A stretch of DNA of 64,000 bases from an uncultured Draconibacterium sp. (GCF_963676735.1 NZ_OY781464.1:5055001-5119000); one strand, 5' to 3'; shown: positions 16,643 to 26,622, numbered from the stretch's first letter. The notes: a model not told the origin generated them from the letters alone. Made by a program: numbers and translations.

Positions 16643-18511
16643 TTAAACATCAAACTCTTTATGCGAAAGCTGAAGGTTTTCAGCATTCTCCAAACGCGGC
16701 AAAAGGGTGTCTTTCTTTTTCTGAAAACGTTGCATCCTACGCAAAATCTTATCCAGCATTTTTACTGCTTTTGCAATATACAACCCTTTGTTTAGCATTA
16801 CACATTCGGCACGGTTTGCTGCAGCAGCATCGGTAATTTCGGCGCGCGATGGTACCCCTTTTTTTGCCAGGTTTTCCAGTACCTGTGTTGCCCACACATC
16901 CGGAATATGGGCAGCTTCGCATATTCGTAAAATTTCTTCCTGGATGGATGCAAAATTGTTCCAGCCGGTTTCTATAGCAAGATCGCCACGAGCAATCATT
17001 ACGCCAATCGGGTAGGTTTCCATACCTTTAAGCAAAATTAGTGGCAGGTTTTTAAATCCTTTTTGAGTTTCAATTTTAAAAATTATTCCTATCCGTGCAT
17101 CCAATTCGCGCAGCTCGTCAATCAATTCCTGCACATCGTTTTCCGAGTTTACAAACGAAAAATTAACCACATCGGCATGCTCCGCAACAAAGGCCAGGTC
17201 TTGCTTGTCTTTTTCTGTTAGTCCGCTAATTTTTAAATCAGAATTGGGGAGGTTTATTCCTTTGTCGGCTTTTAGTTTGCCGCCATTGTCGCGGGCATAA
17301 GTAATCTTAATTTTTAGTGCTTCAGGTAAAACCTCTTCAATCGTTCCCTCAATTTTTCCATCATCAAAATAAATAGGTTCGCCCCTTTTAACATCCTTAA
17401 AAATAGCGGGCAAGGTGCACGAAATATGTGCCGGTTCAACAAGGCTTCCATCATCGGCAATCACGGCATTTTCTCCGGCAACAGGATGCTTTGTTAGCAG
17501 AAGCGTATCGTCAACATGCAGGGTAATATACTGTTCGAGTGGAAGTAATTCGCCTGTTTTAACAATTTCCTTACCCGATTTTTTGGTACGCCTTAAAACC
17601 AGTTCGGTACCCGAAGTAAGGTAGGCCGAGTCGTAACAAACTCCCCAACGCCCTTCTCCCTCGCGTCCTTCCATGGTAATTTTGCATTTTTTGTTTCTGC
17701 TATCGGTAAAAAAAATTGCAGAATGGCGTTTTACATTGGCCAGCCATTGCGTATCAACCGGAATTACCGCATCAGGAGCAGTTGCTGGACGCTCTGAGCC
17801 TTGTGGTGCCAGCCATACGCGTGACGGTTTAATTACCTGTCCCAACACATTGCGCGCGGGTTTTATCCGAAGTACCTGAGGCCCGGGTTTAATTTCTCCG
17901 GTGCGTAATTTAGGACCACCCAAATCCATCATTACTTTACAATTTTTTTTCAGGGTCTTTTTTGCCTGTTTTACGTTGGCAATCATTCTACTCCACTCTT
18001 CAGGGCCATCGTGCGCGCAATTAATACGGGCACTATTCATCCCCAGTTCCATTAAATTTTGCACAAAATTGTAATTGTCGGCAGCCTCACCGGGCAAGGT
18101 AACCATAATGCGGGTCAATCGTTTTTTCGATTTATAGCCAAACAATAATTTGGTATTCCTTTTAAGTAGTTTTCGGCTTTCGTGAATACGCACAACGCCG
18201 GGTATATCCTCAGTTGTAGGGTTATTTTGCAAATGGTTTATTATGGTTTTTATGGAAAGCAGGCTATCCATTACATGGGCTTCAATGCTGGAAAGACTGG
18301 GTAATCCTAACTCGCGAAGCTGTTGTTGCAGTTCATCGATGTTAAAGGTGCGAAATGCCAGATAGTGCACCAGGTTTAGTGCACTTCTGCGGTAAACAGG
18401 CAGCACCCGCAATATATGTTCAGAGTAATTGTTTTCAAGCGTTTTGGCTTTATCAATTATTTCGCTCAGCCGTACATTAATCTGCTGTAAAACTTCCGGG
18501 TTGAATTTCAT
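16643..18511 (-). CDS. Atypical pyruvate kinase (N-terminal extension, no C-terminal domain)
   Basis: 622 residues. The catalytic barrel starts near residue 130 with RIMVTLPG, then GMNSARINCAHDG, MDLGGPKLRTG, the B-domain, INLPNSDLKISGLTEKDKQD, FKIETQKGF (catalytic Lys and Glu), IARGDLAIE and WATQVLENL. These are the substrate, metal and phosphoenolpyruvate residues of pyruvate kinase. The normal alpha/beta C-terminal regulatory domain is absent: the protein ends about 60 residues after RAEITDAAAANRAECVML. A helical N-terminal extension of about 125 residues is unlike standard PykF/PykA. It is convergent with the cyclase gene (13 bp). It probably converts PEP and ADP to pyruvate and ATP, but regulation must differ. 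Confidence 0.85.
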   Translation of the reverse strand: MKFNPEVLQQINVRLSEIIDKAKTLENNYSEHILRVLPVYRRSALNLVHYLAFRTFNIDELQQQLRELGLPSLSSIEAHVMDSLLSIKTIINHLQNNPTTEDIPGVVRIHESRKLLKRNTKLLFGYKSKKRLTRIMVTLPGEAADNYNFVQNLMELGMNSARINCAHDGPEEWSRMIANVKQAKKTLKKNCKVMMDLGGPKLRTGEIKPGPQVLRIKPARNVLGQVIKPSRVWLAPQGSERPATAPDAVIPVDTQWLANVKRHSAIFFTDSRNKKCKITMEGREGEGRWGVCYDSAYLTSGTELVLRRTKKSGKEIVKTGELLPLEQYITLHVDDTLLLTKHPVAGENAVIADDGSLVEPAHISCTLPAIFKDVKRGEPIYFDDGKIEGTIEEVLPEALKIKITYARDNGGKLKADKGINLPNSDLKISGLTEKDKQDLAFVAEHADVVNFSFVNSENDVQELIDELRELDARIGIIFKIETQKGFKNLPLILLKGMETYPIGVMIARGDLAIETGWNNFASIQEEILRICEAAHIPDVWATQVLENLAKKGVPSRAEITDAAAANRAECVMLNKGLYIAKAVKMLDKILRRMQRFQKKKDTLLPRLENAENLQLSHKEFDV

Positions 18512-18795
18512 AACAAGAAAATTAAGAGAAATGAAAATACGCTTTTTTTATGAATCAAGAGCCGGAAATGTAACTCATAAAGTATTAAATTTTACTGGTT
18601 TTCACCTCACGCATTGTTTTTATCATTTCACGAAAGTTTGTCGCTAAACTACCTCGCCGCCGTTTTATTTTAGTCCTGAAAACAAACCGAGAGCCTTGCG
18701 GTAATTGAAGCATCATGCTGAAATTCAGAGCTGAAAATCAGAAAAATGAAGTGCAGTATTGAAGCAATGCCTCGAAAATAAACAATGCTAGCAAC

Positions 18796-19605
18796 ATGAA
18801 AACAAGTATTATTGTGTGTGCCTACAACGAGCAGGATACCATTTTTAATGTGGTAGCTGCCTGTTGTAAACACAACCCCGAAGCTGAAATAATTGTAGTT
18901 GACGATGGTTCAACGGATGATACCGAAGTGGTATTGGAAACCCTGTCGTTTCATTACGATTTTGCTTACCTAAAATTGACTGAAAACCATGGGAAAAATT
19001 ATGCAATGGCCTATGGAGTTGAATATGCCACCAATGAAATTATCCTGTTTTTTGATGCAAATGTCACCGAGGTTCGTAAAGATCATTTTTCAGCAATGCT
19101 AACTCCGTTGGTCTCGGGTAAGGCCGAACTTGTTGTCGGTTCGCCTTCAGGTCTTACTGTAGATTTTAGCTTAAACCCCTACAAAACACTTTTGGGGCAA
19201 AAAGCGCTGCTTAAAAAAGATGTGCTGCCAATACTTAAAGATATAAGCGAAATTCGTTATGGTGTTGACACCTACATTTTGCTGCACTACCAAACGTTGG
19301 GTAAACGCATTCATTTTGCGGCTCTTCATGGTTTGCAAATCCCAACTGAAGCGCTTGAAACCCCGCAGTTAAATACTTCTGCCACAGTGCATAACGAAAC
19401 TTTTGAGGTGGCCCATGCCTTACTGTCGAACATTGACCTGATGACCAAGCGTTTACAGAATAATATTCAGAAAACACAAAACTATACTCAATCCACCATT
19501 ACAAGTGTACAAATTGAACTTAACCACCGAATGAAAATATTAAAAGACCGGGTGGGAAGTATTGAAATGAAATCGCTTAAAAATGCATTTCAAGAAGCAG
19601 TTTAA
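18796..19605 (+). CDS. Glycosyltransferase family 2 protein
   Basis: 269 residues. The GT-A nucleotide-sugar fold is shown by TSIIVCAYNEQDTI (3-16) and IIVVDDGSTDDTE (32-44). The metal-binding DxD position reads FFDANV (Asp87-Ala-Asn89), a DxN variant. After about residue 205 the protein is a polar helical tail with coiled-coil character (LMTKRLQNNIQKTQNY). It lacks membrane segments and resembles short cytoplasmic GT2 enzymes acting on polysaccharide or lipid-linked sugars. It stands alone, 284 bp from the divergent pyruvate kinase; I see no recognisable element in that gap. Acceptor and donor unknown. Confidence 0.82.
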   Translation: MKTSIIVCAYNEQDTIFNVVAACCKHNPEAEIIVVDDGSTDDTEVVLETLSFHYDFAYLKLTENHGKNYAMAYGVEYATNEIILFFDANVTEVRKDHFSAMLTPLVSGKAELVVGSPSGLTVDFSLNPYKTLLGQKALLKKDVLPILKDISEIRYGVDTYILLHYQTLGKRIHFAALHGLQIPTEALETPQLNTSATVHNETFEVAHALLSNIDLMTKRLQNNIQKTQNYTQSTITSVQIELNHRMKILKDRVGSIEMKSLKNAFQEAV

Positions 19606-19694
19606 CCATTTCAAGAAGTTTTAACAAGCGCCTGTTATTCAGGTATATACTTTTGTTGTACAAAAAAGAAACAATTAAAAAAACAGTCATAAAA

Positions 19695-20768
19695 ATGAAA
19701 CTCAGAAACTTTTTTATTGGAATGATTGCCATTGCTTTTGCATTTACAGGTTGCAAAACAACAACTGGCGACGAGCCTCAAGCCAAAACAGTTAAATATG
19801 TGAAGGTGGAAACCATTAATGGCAGCACCACGCAAAGCAAACTGACACTGAATGGTAAGATTAAAGAAAAAAGTCTTACCTCTTTGTCGTTTCGTGTGGG
19901 TGGCCCGCTATTGAAACTGAATGTAAAACAAGGTGATTATGTACGCGCGGGGCAGGTAATTGCACAAATTGATAAACGCGATTACGAGTTGCAGGTGCAA
20001 ACCACAAAAGCACAGTTCGAGCAGCTTGAAAGCGAGTACAATCGTTACAAACAATTAATCGAGCAAAAAAAAATCCCGGAAAACACATTCGAAAAGGTAA
20101 AATCGGGGTATCTGATGGCAAAAACCGCCTTCGAAAATGCTCAAAATCAGTTATACGATACCGAGTTAAAAGCTCCTTTTTCGGGTTATATTTTTGAAAA
20201 ATTTACCGAAAATCATCAAACGGTTGCTCCCGGCCAGCCTATTGTTTCAGTTATTGATAACTCAAAACTCGAAGCTGTTGTTTGGGTTTCAGAAAGCCAG
20301 TTACAACGGGTGAAAAGCGATAAAGAAAGCTTGTTAACAGTTGCCAATGCCGGTGTTCGGAACTTGCCAGTTAAGCTGCTAAGTATTGGTGAAAAAGCTA
20401 TGGACGATGGACTTTACGAAGTGAAATTCTTGTTCGAAAATAAAGAGGATATGAAAGTAGCACCGGGTATGACCGCCGAAGTTACTTTAATGTGTATGGC
20501 TCTGAACAACCAGATTTCGGTTCCCAGTTCGGCATTGTTTCACGAAAAGGAAAATGATTTTGTTTGGGTGTATAACCCAGGTAGCCAACAGGTTGAAAAA
20601 CGAGAAATTACGATAGCAAAAGGTGGATCGCAAGGACGGGCATTTATTCACTCGGGCCTAAAAGATGGCGAACAGGTGGTAGCAGCCGGTGTACATTATT
20701 TATATGAGGGACAAAAAGTGAAGTTGGTTAAAAAACCATCGGTAACCAACGTTGGAGGGCTGTTGTAA
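19695..20768 (+). CDS. RND efflux periplasmic adaptor lipoprotein (membrane fusion protein)
   Basis: About 357 residues from the ATG at 19695, which begins a lipoprotein signal with lipobox FTGC (Cys20); an upstream in-frame start would add an unlikely basic leader. Typical adaptor parts follow: RVGGPLLKLNVKQGDYVRAGQVIAQID split lipoyl halves, a short helical hairpin (YELQVQTTKAQFEQLESEYN), TELKAPFSGYIFEKF, a beta-barrel and a terminal membrane-proximal domain. It bridges the pump and TolC across the periplasm. The stop overlaps the start of the pump gene (TAATG), so they are coupled. Confidence 0.92.
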   Translation: MKLRNFFIGMIAIAFAFTGCKTTTGDEPQAKTVKYVKVETINGSTTQSKLTLNGKIKEKSLTSLSFRVGGPLLKLNVKQGDYVRAGQVIAQIDKRDYELQVQTTKAQFEQLESEYNRYKQLIEQKKIPENTFEKVKSGYLMAKTAFENAQNQLYDTELKAPFSGYIFEKFTENHQTVAPGQPIVSVIDNSKLEAVVWVSESQLQRVKSDKESLLTVANAGVRNLPVKLLSIGEKAMDDGLYEVKFLFENKEDMKVAPGMTAEVTLMCMALNNQISVPSSALFHEKENDFVWVYNPGSQQVEKREITIAKGGSQGRAFIHSGLKDGEQVVAAGVHYLYEGQKVKLVKKPSVTNVGGLL

Positions 20769-23700
20769 TGCTGGAAAAATTATTGAACCAAAAGGCAATG
20801 ATTACCACCATACTGTTTGCAGTATTGATTGGTGGTTTTATTGCCTATACAAACATTGGGAAGCTGGAGGATGCCGAGATACCAATTAAATCGGCAATGG
20901 TAATTACGGTTTATCCCGGGGCAACAGCCCATGAGGTGGAGCTGGAAGTTACCGATGTATTGGAAAAACAAATCCAGAAACTGGAGAACATCGATGAAAT
21001 TACTTCGGTTTCGCGTCCCGGTGTTTCGTTTATCACCATTGAGATTGATCCTGTAGTAAAAACGCCGCAGTTACCCCAACTTTGGGACCACCTGCGCCGA
21101 AAAGTAAATGATGTAAAGGGCGAATTGCCACAAGGCGCTTACGAGCCGATTGTAAACGACGACTTTGCAGATGTTTATGGTATTTTGTATGCTATTACAG
21201 CCGAGGGGTACTCGCACAAAGACCTGATAAAGTACACCGAATTTATTGAGCGTGAATTGTTGAGCGTTAACGGCGTTCGTCGTTCGCAGGTGTTTGGGAA
21301 AAAAACCGAAACCATTGATGTGGTCTTCTCGTCCGAAAAATTAGCCGGCCTGAACATTAACCCGATGATGATTGCTTTGGCCATGCAAAACGAAACAGCA
21401 ATTATCAATCCTGGTTCCATTGTAACTGGTACCGAATCGATACGGGTTGGTGTTGGTGATAAAATCTCGTCGGTTGAGGATATTGAAAATTTGTTGATAC
21501 AGGTGCCTGGCGGTGGTAACTTTCGCTTAGGCGATATTGCAACAGTTGAACGTTCGTATTTGGAGCCTATGCAGGAGGCTTTGTACTATAACGGGAAAAA
21601 AGGATTGACTCTTGGGCTTTCAAACGAAAGTGGAATTAACGTGGTAAAGCTTGGCGCAAGACTTGACCAAAAGCTGGCCCAGCTGGAAAAAGAACTGCCG
21701 GCAGGTATTGAAGTAAATCAGGTATACTACCAACCCGACCGCGTTGACGCTGCCGTAAAAAACTTTATGTGGAATCTTGTAATCTCAGTTGCTATTGTAA
21801 TTGTGGTGCTTATGTTCTCTATGGGTTTACGTTCTGGCTTGCTTATTTCAAGCGGTTTGGTGTTTACTATTTTAGGAACTCTGATTGTGATGATGGCAAT
21901 TGGTTTGCCCTTGCACCGGGTAACCCTTGCTGCAATTATTTTGGCAATGGGTATGCTGGTTGATAACGCCATTGTTGTGGCCGACGGTATTTTGGTTGAT
22001 CTAAAATCAGGAATGGATCGTAGCAAGGCCTTTGTTCATACGGCTCAAAAAACGGCCCTGCCTTTGTTGGGAGCAACAGTTGTTGCAATTTTGGCATTCT
22101 TACCCTTGCGAATGTCACCAAATATGGCAGGCGAATTTCTTTCATCCTTGTTTACGGTGCTCATTATTTCGTTGTTCTTGAGTTGGGTGTTTGCCATGAT
22201 TCAAACCCCTTTCAACGCTAAATTCTTTTACCGTAAAGAGCGTCCGAAAGGTGAAAAAGCAGAGCACTACGACTCCAAATTCTATCGTGGTTTTGGAGCC
22301 ATGTTAGCATGGAGTATCCGTAATAAATATGTTTTTTCGGCCGGTGCCCTGGCTGTTTTGGTTATCGCGTTCTGGTCCTTCCGTTTTGTAACGGTTGATT
22401 TTATGTCGAAAATAGATTACGACCAGTTTTATGTAGAATATTATTTGCCTCAGGGAGCCGATATTGAAGCGGTAGAGGCTGACCTGCTTCAAATACAGGA
22501 AGATATTTTAGAGATGGAAGGCGTGCATTCGATTACCGCTGCTGTTGGACGCCCGCCTGCACGTTACCAGTTGTTACGTTTGTTGGCAACAGGTGGTTCA
22601 AACTACGGCGACTTAATCATTCAAACGGAAGAAATCCAGCGTATCGAATCGCTTATTCCCGAGGTGGAAGCCTACCTGAACGAAAACTATCCCGATGCCT
22701 TTTTCCGTACAAAAGAGTATGGAGCGGCATTCTCCGACTCTGATGTTGAAGTGGAATTTACTGGCCCCGATCCGGCTGTACTAAAAGACCTTGCCAACCA
22801 GGCAAAACTTATTATGCATGCCGAACCAACTGCCATAAATGTTGACGATAACTGGAAAAACCAAACCAAGAAGATTGTTCCACTCTATTCGGTTGAACGT
22901 GCGCAGCCGCTTGGTTTAAGCCGTTCGGACATGGGTAATTCCATTTTGGTAGCTACCAACGGTATGCCAATCGGAGCCGTTTACGAGGGCGACAAAATGC
23001 TCCCAATTGTGATGAAAACATCTAACAATGTGGCAACTAATACCGAAGAAATATTGAACATACCGGTTTGGGGGCAACAAAGCACCTCAAGTGTACCCTT
23101 GTCTCAAATTGTTGACAGTTTAGAATTGCATTGGGAATACGAACTGATAAACCGCTTGAACAACGAGCGTTCGATACAAGCCCGTTGCGATGCTCAAAAA
23201 GGATATACTGCCGCGCAGGTGCAGGCAAAAATACAGGCGCAGGTAGAAGCTATTGAACTTCCGGCAGGTTACAACATGCGCTGGGAAGGAGCTACAGCAC
23301 AATCGGGCGAAGCTAATGCCGGCTTGTTTATGTTCTTGCCGCTGGCGCTGGGGTTAATGGCCATTATTATTATCGGTCTGTTCAATAACCTGAAACAACC
23401 GCTGATTATAGGTATGGTATTTCCCTATGCTTTTGTAGGTATTGTAATTGGCCTGGTTAGCACTGGCACCTACCTTACTTTTGCCGGAATTATTGGTGCG
23501 CTCGGGTTAATTGGTATGATGATTAAAAATGCTGTGGTACTGATGGATGAGGTGAATTTTAATCTTAAAGCAGGGAAAAGCAGGTTGCAATCCACCATTG
23601 ATGCTGCCATGTCGAGGCTACGTCCTGTAATGATGGCATCGTTAACCACCATTTTAGGAATGAGCCCCTTAATCTGGGATCCAATGTTTAAGTCAACCGC

Positions 23701-23839
23701 CATTGTAATTATGTTTGGCCTGGCAGTTGGCTCAGTTATCACCCTGGTTGTTGTACCCGTACTTTACACTGTGCTATACAAAGTTGATGGAAGTAAATTG
23801 AGAAATACATCTGCAATAGTTGAAAAACAAGGCATTTAA
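20768..23839 (+). CDS. RND efflux transporter permease (AcrB/HAE-type)
   Basis: 1023 residues, full length for an RND pump, with twelve transmembrane helices and two large periplasmic loops. The N-terminus (residues 10-30) is the first helix; MLVDNAIVVADGI is the helix-4 motif with proton-relay aspartate, and AIIGAL-type and MIKNAVVLMDEV motifs mark the second repeat. LYPGAT-like VYPGATAHEVE occurs in the first porter domain. It exports drugs or other amphiphiles by proton antiport together with the adaptor and the TolC gene downstream. The substrate cannot be read from sequence. Confidence 0.95.
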   Translation: MLEKLLNQKAMITTILFAVLIGGFIAYTNIGKLEDAEIPIKSAMVITVYPGATAHEVELEVTDVLEKQIQKLENIDEITSVSRPGVSFITIEIDPVVKTPQLPQLWDHLRRKVNDVKGELPQGAYEPIVNDDFADVYGILYAITAEGYSHKDLIKYTEFIERELLSVNGVRRSQVFGKKTETIDVVFSSEKLAGLNINPMMIALAMQNETAIINPGSIVTGTESIRVGVGDKISSVEDIENLLIQVPGGGNFRLGDIATVERSYLEPMQEALYYNGKKGLTLGLSNESGINVVKLGARLDQKLAQLEKELPAGIEVNQVYYQPDRVDAAVKNFMWNLVISVAIVIVVLMFSMGLRSGLLISSGLVFTILGTLIVMMAIGLPLHRVTLAAIILAMGMLVDNAIVVADGILVDLKSGMDRSKAFVHTAQKTALPLLGATVVAILAFLPLRMSPNMAGEFLSSLFTVLIISLFLSWVFAMIQTPFNAKFFYRKERPKGEKAEHYDSKFYRGFGAMLAWSIRNKYVFSAGALAVLVIAFWSFRFVTVDFMSKIDYDQFYVEYYLPQGADIEAVEADLLQIQEDILEMEGVHSITAAVGRPPARYQLLRLLATGGSNYGDLIIQTEEIQRIESLIPEVEAYLNENYPDAFFRTKEYGAAFSDSDVEVEFTGPDPAVLKDLANQAKLIMHAEPTAINVDDNWKNQTKKIVPLYSVERAQPLGLSRSDMGNSILVATNGMPIGAVYEGDKMLPIVMKTSNNVATNTEEILNIPVWGQQSTSSVPLSQIVDSLELHWEYELINRLNNERSIQARCDAQKGYTAAQVQAKIQAQVEAIELPAGYNMRWEGATAQSGEANAGLFMFLPLALGLMAIIIIGLFNNLKQPLIIGMVFPYAFVGIVIGLVSTGTYLTFAGIIGALGLIGMMIKNAVVLMDEVNFNLKAGKSRLQSTIDAAMSRLRPVMMASLTTILGMSPLIWDPMFKSTAIVIMFGLAVGSVITLVVVPVLYTVLYKVDGSKLRNTSAIVEKQGI

Positions 23840-23853
23840 TAGGGGATGTAAGG

Positions 23854-23921
23854 ATTCCTTCCCTGATTTTGTCAACGACAGAATCTACCCTCCCGGTTTT
23901 GGGGAGGGAAAGGGAAGGGAT
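23854..23921 (+). repeat. Structured intergenic repeat folding as a three-way junction
   Basis: Between the RND permease and tolC. Outer arms ATTCCTTCCCT (23854-23864) and AGGGAAGGGAT (23911-23921) pair with one G-T wobble. Inside are two hairpins: GATTTTGTC/GACAGAATC with loop AAC (23865-23885) and CCCTCCC/GGGAGGG with a 7-nt loop (23888-23908). Only TA and AA remain unpaired at the junction. It may be a dispersed chromosomal repeat or an intercistronic RNA structure limiting expression of tolC. No second copy was seen in this window. Confidence 0.6.
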
Positions 23922-23969
23922 TATAAAATCCCAAAGAGGTTAAACAGATAAATTCAGATTATAGAAATT

Positions 23970-25376
23970 ATGAATCAATCAATAAAACATATAACAAGCA
24001 CGCTTGTTGTTTTTCTTTTGGTGTTTGGCAAAACCCATGGGCAAAAAGTAATGACCCTTGAGGAATGTCGCCAACAAGCTGTTGAATACAACAAGGAGTT
24101 GAAAAAGGCAGTATTGCAAAACAAAGAAGCCCTGGTTAATCAGGAGGTGGCCCGAACCGCATATTTGCCAAGTATTAGCGGTAGCCTTACGGGAATGTAT
24201 GTTCCGGGTGTTGATGTCGACCTCTCGGGAGGAGGGTTTTTGCCAACTGCCGAAAGTGAGGCCGCTGCCCTGGCAGGTGATTTTGGCACCAGTAATATTT
24301 GGAATCCCGGATTTCCTCTCGCAATTGATAACCTTTCGCTAATATACGGCGGACTGAGTGTTGAACAGCCTGTTTATGCAGGCGGGAGAATTAAATATTC
24401 TAACCAACAGGCCGATGCGGGTGTCTCAATAGCCGGGCATGCATTAAATCTTAAATACTCCGAAATAATTGAAAATACCGACCAGGCCTTTTGGAATGTG
24501 GTCGCCGTTGAAGAGAATATAAAAACCGCCCGGGAATATATTAAAATGCTGGAAGAGCTTGAAGAACAAATGCGTGCAATGTATGAGGTGGGTTTACAGC
24601 CGGCCAGCGAAAAACTGCGTGTAAGTGTTCAGAAAAACGAGGCAGAATTAAATTTGGTGAAAGCCAATAACGGCCTGAAGATTGCAAAAATGTACCTGAA
24701 CCAGATTTTAGGACAGCCTTTAGATACCGATATTAATGTGAGCCACAATGTTGGTGCAGATGTGCTGTTGTTTGATTTGGCAGATGGGGTAACGCAGGCA
24801 GTAAATCAGCGCAGTGAAATAAAAATTCTGGAAAAACAAAAAGAAATATCGGAACTGGATGCAAAAATTACACGTGCCGACTACCTGCCAACTGTTGGAG
24901 TCAGCGCTCAGTACACCAACTTTTACATCAACGATTTAAATGAAAGTTTTGACCCCCAGCCAATGTTGGCAGCTTCGGTTACTATCCCAATTTTTCAGTG
25001 GGGACAAGGTAAAAAGAAGCAACGTGCTGCTCAGTTACGCATTGAGCAGGCACAAACCGATTTGGTACATACAAATGATTTGATTAATCTTGAAGTGATG
25101 CAAGTGCGCGTTCAGGTGGAAGAAGCCTACGAATCGATTAAAATAGCAAAGAAAAGTGTTGATGAAGCTGCCGAAAGCATGGCAGAAACAAAAGCCAGTT
25201 TTGAGGTAGGACTGAATACAACAACCGACATGCTAAATGCCCAGGCCAGGTGGGCGGCAGCAAAATCGCAATTAATACAGGCAGTGGCCGGGTTTAAAGT
25301 GCTTGAAACAAAGTGGGAACGGGTAACAGGCAATTTGTATGCACCAGATGGGGAGCCAGTTTCGCAATTGCAATAA
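23970..25376 (+). CDS. TolC family outer-membrane efflux protein
   Basis: 468 residues with a signal peptide (to GKTHGQ, about residue 25), then the duplicated TolC/OEP architecture: MTLEECRQQAVEYNKEL, long heptad-rich helices, a QPVYAGGRIKYSNQQADAG strand-turn segment and its counterpart VTIPIFQWGQGKKKQRAAQL in the second repeat. It forms a trimeric outer-membrane channel tunnel. It completes the tripartite pump encoded just upstream, separated by 130 bp holding the structured repeat. Confidence 0.93.
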   Translation: MNQSIKHITSTLVVFLLVFGKTHGQKVMTLEECRQQAVEYNKELKKAVLQNKEALVNQEVARTAYLPSISGSLTGMYVPGVDVDLSGGGFLPTAESEAAALAGDFGTSNIWNPGFPLAIDNLSLIYGGLSVEQPVYAGGRIKYSNQQADAGVSIAGHALNLKYSEIIENTDQAFWNVVAVEENIKTAREYIKMLEELEEQMRAMYEVGLQPASEKLRVSVQKNEAELNLVKANNGLKIAKMYLNQILGQPLDTDINVSHNVGADVLLFDLADGVTQAVNQRSEIKILEKQKEISELDAKITRADYLPTVGVSAQYTNFYINDLNESFDPQPMLAASVTIPIFQWGQGKKKQRAAQLRIEQAQTDLVHTNDLINLEVMQVRVQVEEAYESIKIAKKSVDEAAESMAETKASFEVGLNTTTDMLNAQARWAAAKSQLIQAVAGFKVLETKWERVTGNLYAPDGEPVSQLQ

Positions 25377-25426
25377 AAAACAGAAGAGACGGAACGATTT
25401 TACGATATAGAGCAGCTACAGGTTAA

Positions 25427-26500
25427 ATGAAGTGTATTAAATACCATAACAATAAAAAACGAACACTGGCAACCCGCTTGCCCAGTTATCATCCGCTAAA
25501 TATTTTGGTGCGCTTTGTTATAATTGGTGTAATAGCTGTGGGTAGTTTGCATTTGTTGTTGGCGGTAGTGCCAGAGCCCGAGCCCGAAGGGTATAGTGGG
25601 CCACCCGCAATTATCTATATCGTAATGATTATAGGGTTTAATGTTGCGGCCGAGGTTCAAATTCTTTTGGATAATATATTGGAGCGCGTTTTGCCGGTAC
25701 CCAAAAAAATTAAGCTCCGGATAGCCTTGCAAATCTCGCTGGGCTTGCTTACACTTGTTGCCGCTCATTCGTTACTTATGCGTTTCTTACATCCGCAAAT
25801 TCTGGAACGAGAATCAGAATCGGGTGTATTTATGGGTATTTTAACAGGATTGGTATTTGTGCAAATGGTAGCCAACTCGCTTACAATTGCGCGGCTTACA
25901 CAAAAAATGCTTGATACACAGGAGGAAATGGCAGAAATAAAACGCGAAAAACTTCGCATGGACTATAACTCGCTGCAAGACCAAATTAATCCACATTTCT
26001 TATTTAATAATTTGAGTGTATTAAAATCATTGATAACATACGACCAGGAGTCGGCTCTTAATTTTACCGAAAATTTTACCGATGTGTACCGTTATGTGCT
26101 TCAAAGTAAAGACAAACGTTTGGTGAAACTGACCGAAGAAATGGAATTTATGAAGGCCTACTATGGTTTGCATAAGGAACGCCTGGGAGATGGTTTGATT
26201 GTGGAAAAAGATTTCCCGGAAGTTTATTGGGATAAAGAAATTGCACCCTTGACAGCTCAACTATTAATGGAAAATGCAATTAAACACAATATAACCAGTA
26301 AAGAAACGCCCTTGCGGGTAAAGGCTTATATCGAGGATGATTATCTAATCGTTTCAAATAGCATTAACCGGCGCGAATCGTCATATTCCACCAAAACAGG
26401 CCTGAAAAACCTGGTAAAACGCTACGCACTGTTAACCGAGCGCGAGGTGGTAATTCAGTATAACGAAGAACGGTTTGAAGTTAAAGTACCTTTGCTATAA
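25427..26500 (+). CDS. LytS/YehU-type sensor histidine kinase
   Basis: 357 residues. Four transmembrane helices (about 24-46, 61-82, 97-117, 134-154) precede a cytoplasmic His_kinase domain with the motif LQDQINPHFLFNNLSVLKSL (His190), typical of the LytS/AlgZ class. The HATPase N-box is LLMENAIKHN and the end carries KTGLKNLVKRYALL. It should phosphorylate the LytTR regulator encoded 122 bp downstream. The gene follows tolC by 50 bp on the same strand, so the pair may sense envelope conditions linked to the RND pump; that link is inference. Confidence 0.92.
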   Translation: MKCIKYHNNKKRTLATRLPSYHPLNILVRFVIIGVIAVGSLHLLLAVVPEPEPEGYSGPPAIIYIVMIIGFNVAAEVQILLDNILERVLPVPKKIKLRIALQISLGLLTLVAAHSLLMRFLHPQILERESESGVFMGILTGLVFVQMVANSLTIARLTQKMLDTQEEMAEIKREKLRMDYNSLQDQINPHFLFNNLSVLKSLITYDQESALNFTENFTDVYRYVLQSKDKRLVKLTEEMEFMKAYYGLHKERLGDGLIVEKDFPEVYWDKEIAPLTAQLLMENAIKHNITSKETPLRVKAYIEDDYLIVSNSINRRESSYSTKTGLKNLVKRYALLTEREVVIQYNEERFEVKVPLL

Positions 26501-26622
26501 TTGCGAAGCAGCAAAATTGTACAAATGCGACATGTGTTACAAACGGTTACAATAAAATCAGTGATATTGCAAGTTAAACAGGTTTTGGCTTAGGATTAAA
26601 AGTTAACATTAAATGTAAAGTT

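Noticed and set aside
18512..18795. A 67-codon minus-strand frame and possible elements between pyruvate kinase and the GT2 gene
   Set aside because: The frame overlaps the GT2 start and has no protein-like domain; no promoter, hairpin or repeat stood out in the gap.
23854..23921. Hammerhead-type ribozyme at the three-way junction
   Set aside because: The junction lacks the conserved CUGAUGA and GAAA core; only the helix layout is similar.
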